This document shows, piece by piece, positions 1 through 5,722 of a stretch of DNA of 5,837 bases. Position numbers and translations under genes: made by a program. Each line of letters opens with the position of its first letter. Within the stretch, counting starts at the first letter, position 1. Source of the DNA: an uncultured Clostridia bacterium (lineage in GTDB: Bacteria > Bacillota > Clostridia > Oscillospirales > Acutalibacteraceae); NCBI GenBank assembly GCA_946409885.1, contig CAMJYF010000137.1, forward strand, positions 1-5,837, written 5' to 3'. The notes under the pieces were generated by a model. It was given only the letters and a program-made list of their open reading frames with translations. It was not told where the DNA came from and made no database searches.

Positions 1-2
1 AC

Positions 3-1274
3 CAGCTGAAGACCGCGCTGCTGGAGGCGAGGAACGACGTGGCCATGGGCGCTACCAAGGCCAACAGCGCCATTGTGCACGCCGGTTTTGACGCGCTTCC
101 CGGTACGCTGAAGGCCAAATTCAACGTGGAAGGCTGCGAAATGATGCCCAAGGTCTGCAAAGATCTTTCGGTTCCCTATAAAAATAACGGTTCGCTGGTG
201 GTCGCTTTCTCCGAGGAGGAAATGGAGACAGTACATAAGCTCTATGACCGCGGCATCGCCAACGGCGTGCCCCAGATGTCCATCCTCAACAAGGAGGAAC
301 TGAAGGCGCTGGAGCCCAACCTGGCGGACAACGTTTGCGGCGCCCTCCGCGCCGAAAGCGCCGGCATCGTCTGCCCCTACGAGCTGACCATCGCCGCCAC
401 GGAGAACGCCGTCACCAACGGCGTGGAGTGCATCCGCAACTGCAAGGTGGAGGCCATCAGCTTTGCCGACGGCGTGTTCACCCTGAAGACCACCGCCGGC
501 GACATTCAGACGAAATACGTCATTGACGCGGCGGGCGTGCATTCCGACGACGTCGCCCGCATGATCGGCGACGAATCCGTCAATATCGTGGTGCGCCGCG
601 GCGAATACTTCATTCTTGACAGAGCGGTGGGCGATATGGTCTCCCACACCATTTTCCAGTGCCCCACCAAGATGGGCAAGGGCATCCTTGTCTCCCCCAC
701 CGTGGACGGCAACCTGCTGATCGGCCCCACGGCGGAGGAGATCGACGACAAGGATGACGTTTCCACCACACTCTCCGGCCTGCATGACGTTAAGGTGTTC
801 TCCACCAAGAGCTGCCCCGCCGTTTCCACCCGGAACGCCATCACCTCCTTCTCCGGCAACCGCGCCCATCCCGTGACGGATGACTTTATCCTTGGCCCCA
901 GCAAGGTGAACCCCCAGTTCATCCACGCTTCCGGCATTGAATGCCCCGGCCCTGGGCGAGTACCTTGCCAAAGTGGTGGTGGAAGCCATCGGCAACGTAG
1001 CCGAAAAGGAAGATTTCGACGGTACCCGCAAGGAGGTCTTCCGCTTCCGTCACGCCACGGACGAGGAGAGAGCCGCCGCCATCGCGAAGAACCCGGCCTA
1101 TGGCCGCATCATCTGCCGCTGCGAGACCGTAACGGAGGGCGAGATCATCGACGCCATCCGGGCCCCCGCCGGCGCCAGAGACGTGGACGGCGTAAAGAGA
1201 AGGACCCGCGCGGGCATGGGGCGCTGCCAGGGCGGCTTCTGCGGCTCCAAGGTGGTGGAGATCCTGGCCCGTGA
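3..1274 (+). CDS. GlpA-like FAD-dependent oxidoreductase, N-terminal part (5' partial, frameshifted)
   Basis: This is the FAD-dependent dehydrogenase (DAO fold) portion of a GlpA-like protein, known to oxidise sn-glycerol 3-phosphate to dihydroxyacetone phosphate. The gene begins upstream: the frame is open from base 3, and residues such as LLEARNDVAMGATKANSA, the family's LLE..DVA.G.TKANS.IVHAG segment, precede and follow the GTG at 39, so that GTG is not the start. The N-terminal GxGxxG FAD motif is therefore outside the window. Homology continues through DAAGVHSDDVARMIGD and the RRGEYFILD segment to IHASGIECPG near base 950. From about 951 to the stop at 1272-1274 the frame gives an Arg/Pro/Gly-rich tail unlike any protein, while the true continuation lies in the +1 frame (937-1347). 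As sequenced, the gene makes a truncated protein without its iron-sulphur domain. It heads a trio with the next two intact genes. Family assignment is firm; the exact substrate is inferred. Confidence 0.85.
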   Translation, partial: QLKTALLEARNDVAMGATKANSAIVHAGFDALPGTLKAKFNVEGCEMMPKVCKDLSVPYKNNGSLVVAFSEEEMETVHKLYDRGIANGVPQMSILNKEELKALEPNLADNVCGALRAESAGIVCPYELTIAATENAVTNGVECIRNCKVEAISFADGVFTLKTTAGDIQTKYVIDAAGVHSDDVARMIGDESVNIVVRRGEYFILDRAVGDMVSHTIFQCPTKMGKGILVSPTVDGNLLIGPTAEEIDDKDDVSTTLSGLHDVKVFSTKSCPAVSTRNAITSFSGNRAHPVTDDFILGPSKVNPQFIHASGIECPGPGRVPCQSGGGSHRQRSRKGRFRRYPQGGLPLPSRHGRGESRRHREEPGLWPHHLPLRDRNGGRDHRRHPGPRRRQRRGRRKEKDPRGHGALPGRLLRLQGGGDPGP

Positions 1275-1347
1275 GCTGGGCTGCCCCATCAACGATATCA
1301 CCAAGTTCGGCGACGGATCCAACATCCTGTTCGACAAAACGAAATAA
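937..1347 (+). CDS. C-terminal part of the GlpA-like oxidoreductase: BFD-like [2Fe-2S] domain, out of frame with its N-terminal part
   Basis: This frame carries the rest of the GlpA-like protein. It resumes family homology at APALGEYLAKVVVEAIG (from base 943) and ends with a BFD-like domain holding four cysteines in the order CRC ... GMGRCQGGFC (residues 60, 62, 97 and 102 counted from 937), a CxC-x34-CxxxxC pattern expected to bind a [2Fe-2S] cluster. In GlpA-type proteins this domain passes electrons from FAD to a partner. The TTG at 937 is only a nominal start: no ribosome binding site is visible, and the preceding sequence codes for the N-terminal part in another frame. It is best read as the second half of one interrupted gene rather than an independent gene. 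The following gene starts 14 bases after the TAA, indicating one operon. If the frameshift is a sequencing or assembly error, positions 1-1347 are one intact coding region. Confidence 0.8.
   Translation: MNAPALGEYLAKVVVEAIGNVAEKEDFDGTRKEVFRFRHATDEERAAAIAKNPAYGRIICRCETVTEGEIIDAIRAPAGARDVDGVKRRTRAGMGRCQGGFCGSKVVEILARELGCPINDITKFGDGSNILFDKTK
943..951 (+). other. frameshift junction (inferred 17-bp deletion between short direct repeats)
   Basis: The reading frame changes here from codons starting at multiples of three (…GIECPG) to the +1 frame (APALGEY…). The family usually reads GIE(S/C)PGLT(S/A)APA at this point. Back-translating GIECPGLTSAPALG with the codons favoured nearby gives two copies of GCCCCGGCC separated by eight bases; removing one copy and the spacer (17 bases) yields exactly the observed TGCCCCGGCCCTGGGC and the observed frame change. 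The single remaining copy is 943-951. The lost sequence is inferred, not seen. Confidence 0.6.
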
Positions 1348-1361
1348 GGGAGGATAATACC

Positions 1362-2615
1362 ATGATGAATTATGATCTTGTAGTCGTCGGCGGCGGCCCC
1401 GCCGGTATGGCCGCGGCCCTGAAGGCCAAAGAGTGCGGCGTTGACAGCATTATTATCCTCGAACGCGCGGAGACGCTGGGCGGCATTCTGGAGCAGTGCA
1501 TCCACTCCGGCTTCGGCCTGACCTATTTTAAGGAAGAGCTTTCCGGCCCGGAGTATGCGGCCCGCTTTATCGACCTGGTGGAAAAGACCGATATCGTTGT
1601 GAAGACGGACACCATGGTGCTGGATATTGACGAGAACAACCTGGTGACCGCCGTCAACAAGAACGACGGTCTGCTGAAGATCCAGGCGAAGGCCATCGTG
1701 CTGGCCATGGGCTGCCGCGAGCGGCCCCGCGGCGCGCTGGAAATCGCGGGCAGCCGGTGCTCCGGCATCATGACCGCCGGCACCGCGCAGAAATACGTGA
1801 ACCTGGACGGCTATATGCCCGGCAAAAAGGTGGTCATTCTCGGCTCCGGCGACATCGGCCTGATCATGGCCAGAAGAATGACGCTGGAAGGCGCGGAAGT
1901 AAAGGTCGTATGCGAGCTGATGCCCTTTTCCGGCGGCCTGAACCGGAACATCGTCCAGTGCCTGAACGACTACAACATCCCGCTGCGCCTGTCCACCACC
2001 GTGGTGGAATGCCACGGCAAAAACCGGCTGGAGGGCGTGACCATCGCCCAGGTGGACGACCACCTGCAGCCCATTGAATCCACCAAGGAATACATCGAGT
2101 GCGACACGCTGATGCTCTCCGTGGGCCTGATCCCGGAGAACGAACTGACCAAGAACGTGGGCATCGCCATCGACCGCGTCACCAACGGCGCCGTAGTAGA
2201 TGAGATGCGCCAGACCGACCACAAGGGCGTGTTCGCCTGCGGCAACGTGCTGCACGTGCACGACCTGGTGGACTACGTGACAATGGAAAGCCAGCTGGCC
2301 GGACAGGGCGCCGCCGAGTACATTCTGAACGGCGAAAAAGAGACGGTGTACGTCAACTCCACCACCGGCAACGGCGTGCGCTACCTGGTGCCCCAGCGGG
2401 TGAACATCAGGAACGGCAACGACGTGAAGCTGTACTTCCGCGTGGGAAAGATCTTCAAGAACGCCAAGGTGGTGCTGGAATGCGACGGCGAAGTGATCTC
2501 TTCCAAAAAGAAGGTAAAGCTGGCCCCCGGCGAGATGGAAAACGTCGTCATCCCGGCGGACGTGCTGGCAAAAATGAACGAAAACAGCACTATCGTTGTG
2601 AGAGTGGAGGAATAA
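1362..2615 (+). CDS. FAD/NAD(P)-dependent pyridine-nucleotide oxidoreductase of the GlpA/DUF1667 trio
   Basis: This 417-residue flavoprotein has the two-dinucleotide-binding-domain fold of the pyridine nucleotide-disulphide oxidoreductases. Visible motifs are the FAD-binding GGGPAG (residues 10-15), GGILEQCIHSGFGL (40-53), AMGCRERPRG (115-124), the NAD(P)-binding GSGDIG (161-166) and the FAD-contacting FACGNV (291-296). Residues from about 330 form a C-terminal beta-rich extension typical of this subfamily. It is thought to move electrons between the GlpA-like subunit and a nicotinamide or other carrier; family members are annotated as NAD(P)/FAD-dependent oxidoreductase or loosely as NADH oxidase, sarcosine oxidase alpha-like or GlpB-like. 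No signal peptide or membrane segment is visible, so it is cytoplasmic. A strong GGGAGG at 1348-1353 lies 8 bases before the first of two adjacent ATGs (1362 and 1365), so 1362 is preferred. It sits between the GlpA-like gene (14 bases upstream) and the DUF1667 gene (3 bases downstream). Confidence 0.9.
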   Translation: MMNYDLVVVGGGPAGMAAALKAKECGVDSIIILERAETLGGILEQCIHSGFGLTYFKEELSGPEYAARFIDLVEKTDIVVKTDTMVLDIDENNLVTAVNKNDGLLKIQAKAIVLAMGCRERPRGALEIAGSRCSGIMTAGTAQKYVNLDGYMPGKKVVILGSGDIGLIMARRMTLEGAEVKVVCELMPFSGGLNRNIVQCLNDYNIPLRLSTTVVECHGKNRLEGVTIAQVDDHLQPIESTKEYIECDTLMLSVGLIPENELTKNVGIAIDRVTNGAVVDEMRQTDHKGVFACGNVLHVHDLVDYVTMESQLAGQGAAEYILNGEKETVYVNSTTGNGVRYLVPQRVNIRNGNDVKLYFRVGKIFKNAKVVLECDGEVISSKKKVKLAPGEMENVVIPADVLAKMNENSTIVVRVEE

Positions 2616-2618
2616 ACC

Positions 2619-2972
2619 ATGAAAAGAGAACTGACCTGCGTTGCCTGCCCTCTCGGCTGCTCCATCACCGTGGAGTATGAGGGGACAGAAGTGATCTCCG
2701 TGACGGGCAACACCTGCAAGCGCGGCGACGCCTACGCCAGAACGGAGATCGTGAACCCCACCCGTAATATCGCTTCCACCGTCAAGGTGGTGGGCGGCGT
2801 CCACCCGGTGGTGCCGGTAAAGACCTCCGCCCCCATCCCGAAGACGATGATCTTTGACTGCATGAAGGAGATCAACGCGGCCTGCGTCAACGCCCCCGTG
2901 GCCATCGGCCAGGTCATCATCCCCAACGTGCTGGGCACGGGTGTGGATATCGTAGCCACCAATATCGACTGA
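2619..2972 (+). CDS. DUF1667 domain-containing protein, probable iron-sulphur partner of the two flavoproteins
   Basis: This 117-residue protein matches DUF1667. Its N-terminus contains CVACPLGC (Cys7, Cys10, Cys14) and then GNTCKRG (Cys33), a CxxCxxxC-x18-C arrangement like the [4Fe-4S] site at the start of molybdopterin oxidoreductases. Two further cysteines, Cys81 and Cys89, lie in the C-terminal half. The central NPTRNIASTVKVVGG and VPVKTSAPIPK segments are typical of the family. The biochemical role is not established to my knowledge; its constant position behind a GlpA-like and a pyridine-nucleotide oxidoreductase gene suggests that it is an electron-transfer subunit replacing the GlpC protein of enteric bacteria. 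The ATG at 2619 follows the previous stop by 3 bases, with GGAGG at 2606-2610 inside the preceding gene, so translation is probably coupled. There is no signal peptide or membrane segment. Confidence 0.9.
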   Translation: MKRELTCVACPLGCSITVEYEGTEVISVTGNTCKRGDAYARTEIVNPTRNIASTVKVVGGVHPVVPVKTSAPIPKTMIFDCMKEINAACVNAPVAIGQVIIPNVLGTGVDIVATNID

Positions 2973-2977
2973 AAGGA
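2972..2977 (+). promoter_or_regulatory. ribosome binding site of the GH29 gene
   Basis: AAAGGA lies 8 bases before the ATG at 2986 and overlaps the last base of the DUF1667 stop codon. It decides the start: the in-frame TTG at 2980 would leave only 2 bases of spacing. The overlap with the upstream stop also supports co-transcription and coupled translation. Confidence 0.7.
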
Positions 2978-2985
2978 ATTTGCCG

Positions 2986-4386
2986 ATGAAAAAGGCGTAT
3001 GAGCTGGCGCAGCTCGCAAGGCCTTCCGAACGGCAGCTCAGGTGGCAGGAAACAGAGTTTTACGCTCTGATCAGTTACGGAATGCCCGTCTTCACCGGTA
3101 AGCAGTATGGAGACGGGCATACGCCTGCCTCCATGTTCTGGCCGGAGGATATGAACACCGACGCCTGGTGCGAAACAGCCAAAAAAGCGGGAATGCGCGG
3201 CATAGTGCTGACCTGCAAGCATTACGACGGCTTCTGCCTGTGGCCCACGGCATACACCGATTACAGCGTCAAAAGCTCCAACTGGCTGGACGGCGAGGGC
3301 GACCTGGTAAAAATGACGGCCGATTCCTGCCGCCGGTACGGCCTGAAATTCGGCGTTTATCTGGCCCCTTGGGACCGGCACGAGCCCACCTACGGCAGCG
3401 GCAGGCCCTACGACGACTTTTTCTGTCACCTGCTGACGGAGCTGCTGACGGGCTACGGCGACGTGTTCTGCGTGTGGCTGGACGGGATCTGCGGCGCGGA
3501 CGAAAAGCGCGCGCAGGACTACGACTGGGGGCGGTACTATCAGACGATCCGCACCCTGATGCCGGAGGCCGCCATCTGCTTCCGGGGGCCGGACGTGCGC
3601 TGGTGCGGCAACGAGCGGGGCTTTACCCGCCCCGCCGAATGGAGCTGTATTCCGGCGTACCTGGGCGTGGAAGAGGACGGCTCCTCCCGCCCCGCCGCCT
3701 CCAAAAAGAAGCTGTCGCTGATGGACAGGGACCTGGGCAGCCGCAAGGCCATTCGGGACGAAACGGCGTTTCTCTGGTACCCCTGCGAGGTTTCCGTCCC
3801 CATGCGGGCACACTGGTTCTTTGACAGCAACGATAAATACTCCTCCAAAACCAAAGACAAGCTCATCAAGCTCTATCTGAACACCGTGGGCAACAACGCC
3901 TGCCTGATGCTGGGGCTTTCCCCCGACAAGCGCGGCGCGCTGGACGATACGGACACGCAGATCCTGACCTCCTTCGGGCGGGACCTGGAGATTTTCTTCG
4001 GGTTCAACCTGGTTTCCGGCGCAACCGTTACCGCCTCCAGCGAGTACTCCCCCGACTGCTCGGCGAAAAAGCTGCTGGCCGACGACCGCAAACACTTCTG
4101 GCGGCCCGCGGAGGGCGACAAAAAGCCTGAGCTGACGGTGGAATTTCAGCAGGAGGAGCTGTTTGACAAGATCATGCTGGGGGAGCACATCGCGGACAGC
4201 CAGCGGATCGAGGCGTTTGAAATCTACGCCCTGAACGAAAAGGGCAAATGGAAACAGATCAGCGGCGGCGAGACCGTCGGCTATAAAAAGATCTGCGGCA
4301 CGGACCCCATGAAGACAAAAGCGGTGCGCATCGTCTTTACGGAATACCGCTCCTGGTTTGAGCTGGACAAGCTGCAGATCAACTGA
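2986..4386 (+). CDS. GH29 alpha-L-fucosidase family protein, cytoplasmic, with altered substrate-site residues
   Basis: This 466-residue protein belongs to glycoside hydrolase family 29, retaining enzymes that remove alpha-L-fucose. Residues 20-330 form the (beta/alpha)8-like catalytic domain, with HYDGFCLWPTAYTDYSVKSS (79-98), KFGVYLAPWDRHEP (121-134), and VWLDG (163-167), whose Asp166 should be the nucleophile. RWCGNERG (205-212) resembles the GH29-B (alpha-1,3/4-specific) type and makes Glu210 the likely acid/base, 44 residues after the nucleophile. Residues 340-466 look like a beta-sandwich domain of the F5/8 type C (CBM32-like) kind. The family's IHFG, EWG and HHDGF motifs read ISYG (29-32), QYG (40-42) and HYDGF, so several -1 subsite residues differ and the natural substrate may not be fucose. 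There is no signal peptide and there are about 14 cysteines, consistent with the cytoplasm. The gene lies 13 bases after DUF1667 and 19 before the Gfo/Idh gene. Family assignment is firm; specificity is not. Confidence 0.88.
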   Translation: MKKAYELAQLARPSERQLRWQETEFYALISYGMPVFTGKQYGDGHTPASMFWPEDMNTDAWCETAKKAGMRGIVLTCKHYDGFCLWPTAYTDYSVKSSNWLDGEGDLVKMTADSCRRYGLKFGVYLAPWDRHEPTYGSGRPYDDFFCHLLTELLTGYGDVFCVWLDGICGADEKRAQDYDWGRYYQTIRTLMPEAAICFRGPDVRWCGNERGFTRPAEWSCIPAYLGVEEDGSSRPAASKKKLSLMDRDLGSRKAIRDETAFLWYPCEVSVPMRAHWFFDSNDKYSSKTKDKLIKLYLNTVGNNACLMLGLSPDKRGALDDTDTQILTSFGRDLEIFFGFNLVSGATVTASSEYSPDCSAKKLLADDRKHFWRPAEGDKKPELTVEFQQEELFDKIMLGEHIADSQRIEAFEIYALNEKGKWKQISGGETVGYKKICGTDPMKTKAVRIVFTEYRSWFELDKLQIN

Positions 4387-4391
4387 GGAAG

Positions 4392-4397
4392 AGAGGA
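4392..4397 (+). promoter_or_regulatory. ribosome binding site of the Gfo/Idh/MocA gene
   Basis: AGAGGA lies 8 bases before the ATG at 4406, within the purine tract that follows the GH29 stop codon. It supports 4406 over the in-frame TTG at 4358, which falls inside the GH29 gene and would add 16 residues ahead of the conserved Rossmann strand MIKIGIAG. Confidence 0.7.
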
Positions 4398-4405
4398 TTT
4401 TTACT

Positions 4406-5548
4406 ATGATCAAAATCGGCATCGCGGGGTGCAGAGGACTTTCCACCCTGCAGGGACTTCATGATATAGAGGACGTTCAGATCACCGCCATGTGCGACCT
4501 GAGCGAAGAGCATCTTAAGAACGCGGCGGAAAAGATCGGCGGCGACGTTAAAACCTTCCGGGTGTTTGAGGACATGCTGGAAAGCGACATCGACGCGGTG
4601 ATCATCGCCACGCCCATGCAGTGCCACGTGCCCCAGGCCATCGCCGCCATGGAGGCGGGCAAGCACGTGATGTGCGAGGTGACGGCGGGCGTTTCCATGG
4701 ACGAGCTGTTCTGGCTGTGCGAGACCGTGGAAAAATACAACAAGATCTATATGTACGCCGAAAACTACATCTACGCCCCCAAGGTGCAGCTGGTAAAGGA
4801 GATGGTGGCGGCCGGGCTGTTCGGCAGGCCCTACTATGCAGAGGGCATGTACCTGCACGATATCCACGACCTGCTGGTCTACCCCGACGGAAAAACCTCC
4901 TGGCGCAGCTACTGGCAGTGCGGTAAGCGGGGCAACTTCTACCCCACCCACAGCATCGGGCCGGTGATGCAGTGGTTCCCCGGCGACCGGATCACCGAGA
5001 TCTCCTGCTTCTCCCCCGGCGTTCACAATGAATACGGGGTCAAGCAGGACAGCGGTACTACCATGATGTGCCGCACGGAGCAGGGCAACCTGCTGGAGAT
5101 CCGCACGGACTGCCTCTCCCCCCGCCCCCACTGCATGGATAACTACCTGCTGCAGGGCACGGAGGGCATCTTCCAGTCCGCCCAGTACGGCAAGGGCTGG
5201 TCCAACGGCGACTTCGATCGGGTCTCCCTGCGCAGTCATCTGACAGAGAAGGGCGCGATGGATTGGGAGGACCTGTATAACTATAAGCAGTACCTGCCGG
5301 ACCGGTACAAAAACGCCACCGAAAGCCAGCGCAGGGCCGGTCACGACGGCGGCGACTACTTCATCGTGGAGGACTTTATCAACGCCGTCCGCAGCGGCCA
5401 GCAGCCGGAGCTTGACGTTTACACCGCCTGCGAGTGGACCGCGGCTGGGCTGCTCTCCACCCTGTCCGTCACCAACAACGGCAAGACCCTTGCCGTGCCC
5501 CACTTCCGCCCCAACATGCCGCTGGAGGAAAAGAAGGTTATCCTGTAA
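4406..5548 (+). CDS. Gfo/Idh/MocA family protein with GH109-like active-site pattern (putative NAD-dependent glycosidase)
   Basis: This 380-residue protein has an N-terminal Rossmann domain (MIKIGIAGCRG, residues 1-11; AVIIATP, 64-70) and a C-terminal alpha/beta domain of the Gfo/Idh/MocA superfamily. The usual EKP motif, whose lysine is catalytic in sugar dehydrogenases, reads CEVTAG (90-95) and has no lysine. Instead it shows AEN (Glu119), EGMYLHD (Tyr149, His151) and GNFYPTHSIGP (Tyr179, His182). These correspond in order, and largely in spacing, to Glu149, Tyr179, His181, Tyr225 and His228 as I recall them from the GH109 alpha-N-acetylgalactosaminidase, where bound NAD drives a redox-elimination mechanism. 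The glycine motif is degenerate (GCRGLS rather than GxGxxG). It is shorter than typical GH109 enzymes and lacks a signal peptide, so it should be cytoplasmic. It follows the GH29 gene by 19 bases and ends the operon. An ordinary dehydrogenase or isomerase role remains possible. Confidence 0.88.
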   Translation: MIKIGIAGCRGLSTLQGLHDIEDVQITAMCDLSEEHLKNAAEKIGGDVKTFRVFEDMLESDIDAVIIATPMQCHVPQAIAAMEAGKHVMCEVTAGVSMDELFWLCETVEKYNKIYMYAENYIYAPKVQLVKEMVAAGLFGRPYYAEGMYLHDIHDLLVYPDGKTSWRSYWQCGKRGNFYPTHSIGPVMQWFPGDRITEISCFSPGVHNEYGVKQDSGTTMMCRTEQGNLLEIRTDCLSPRPHCMDNYLLQGTEGIFQSAQYGKGWSNGDFDRVSLRSHLTEKGAMDWEDLYNYKQYLPDRYKNATESQRRAGHDGGDYFIVEDFINAVRSGQQPELDVYTACEWTAAGLLSTLSVTNNGKTLAVPHFRPNMPLEEKKVIL

Positions 5549-5560
5549 CAGGCAATCAAA

Positions 5561-5722
5561 TCACAACAGCCGTCCGGAAACAAATCCCGGGCGGCTGTTC
5601 TTCTTCAATTCCGACAAATATTCAATCACACGGTCGCATACTTCCCGTAAAACGAAGTTCAACCGATCGTTCAGGAGGTCAATCTCATTTGCCGTTGTGC
5701 TTCGCCTGGCGCGCCGTTTCAC
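5561..5722 (-). CDS. possible small protein or frameshifted extension downstream of larC (uncertain)
   Basis: On the - strand, directly after the larC-like stop, another frame reads a coding-like stretch from 5686: EIDLLNDRLNFVLREVCDRV, then IEYLSELKKN, then a short tail ending at the TGA at 5563-5561. The first 30 residues look like one amphipathic charged helix. Upstream in this frame the only usual start is a GTG at 5722, inside the larC-like gene, giving 53 residues; the GGAGG before it is only 3 bases away and the first dozen residues are Arg-rich and unconvincing. The last codons run through the terminator hairpin. I do not recognise the protein. It may be a small gene with an unusual start, the remnant of a longer gene, or a C-terminal extension of the larC-like protein reached by a frameshift. 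Confidence 0.3.
   Translation of the reverse strand: MKRRARRSTTANEIDLLNDRLNFVLREVCDRVIEYLSELKKNSRPGFVSGRLL
5565..5610 (+). terminator. rho-independent-type terminator at the end of the operon
   Basis: AACAGCCGTCCGG (5565-5577) pairs with CCGGGCGGCTGTT (5587-5599) to give a 13-bp stem with one G-U pair and a 9-base loop. A pyrimidine-rich but interrupted tail (CTTCTTCAATT) follows at 5600-5610. It begins 17 bases after the stop codon of the Gfo/Idh gene. It lies between convergent genes and may act in both directions; the T-run is weak on either side. Confidence 0.8.

Noticed and set aside
39..41. GTG as the true start of the GlpA-like gene
   Set aside because: The frame is open to base 3 and the upstream codons encode conserved family sequence, so the gene starts outside the window.
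1098..2804. 568-codon open frame on the - strand
   Set aside because: It is antisense to the BFD domain, the flavoprotein and the start of the DUF1667 gene, all of which have clear motifs. Its His/Val/Ala-rich composition is what GC-rich codon bias produces on the opposite strand; it shows no domain I recognise.
2980..2985. TTG start for the GH29 gene
   Set aside because: The ribosome binding site at 2972-2977 is only 2 bases away; the ATG at 2986 has the normal 8-base spacing.
4358..4405. TTG start for the Gfo/Idh gene
   Set aside because: It lies inside the GH29 coding region and adds a non-conserved stretch; the ATG at 4406 has a ribosome binding site and begins the Rossmann strand.
2917..4446. 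509-codon open frame on the - strand
   Set aside because: It is antisense to the GH29 gene with low-complexity Ala/Val/Gly/Arg composition and no motif; the + strand gene has family motifs and ribosome binding sites.
4379..5503. 374-codon open frame on the - strand
   Set aside because: It is antisense to the Gfo/Idh gene and shows the same codon-bias artefact composition.
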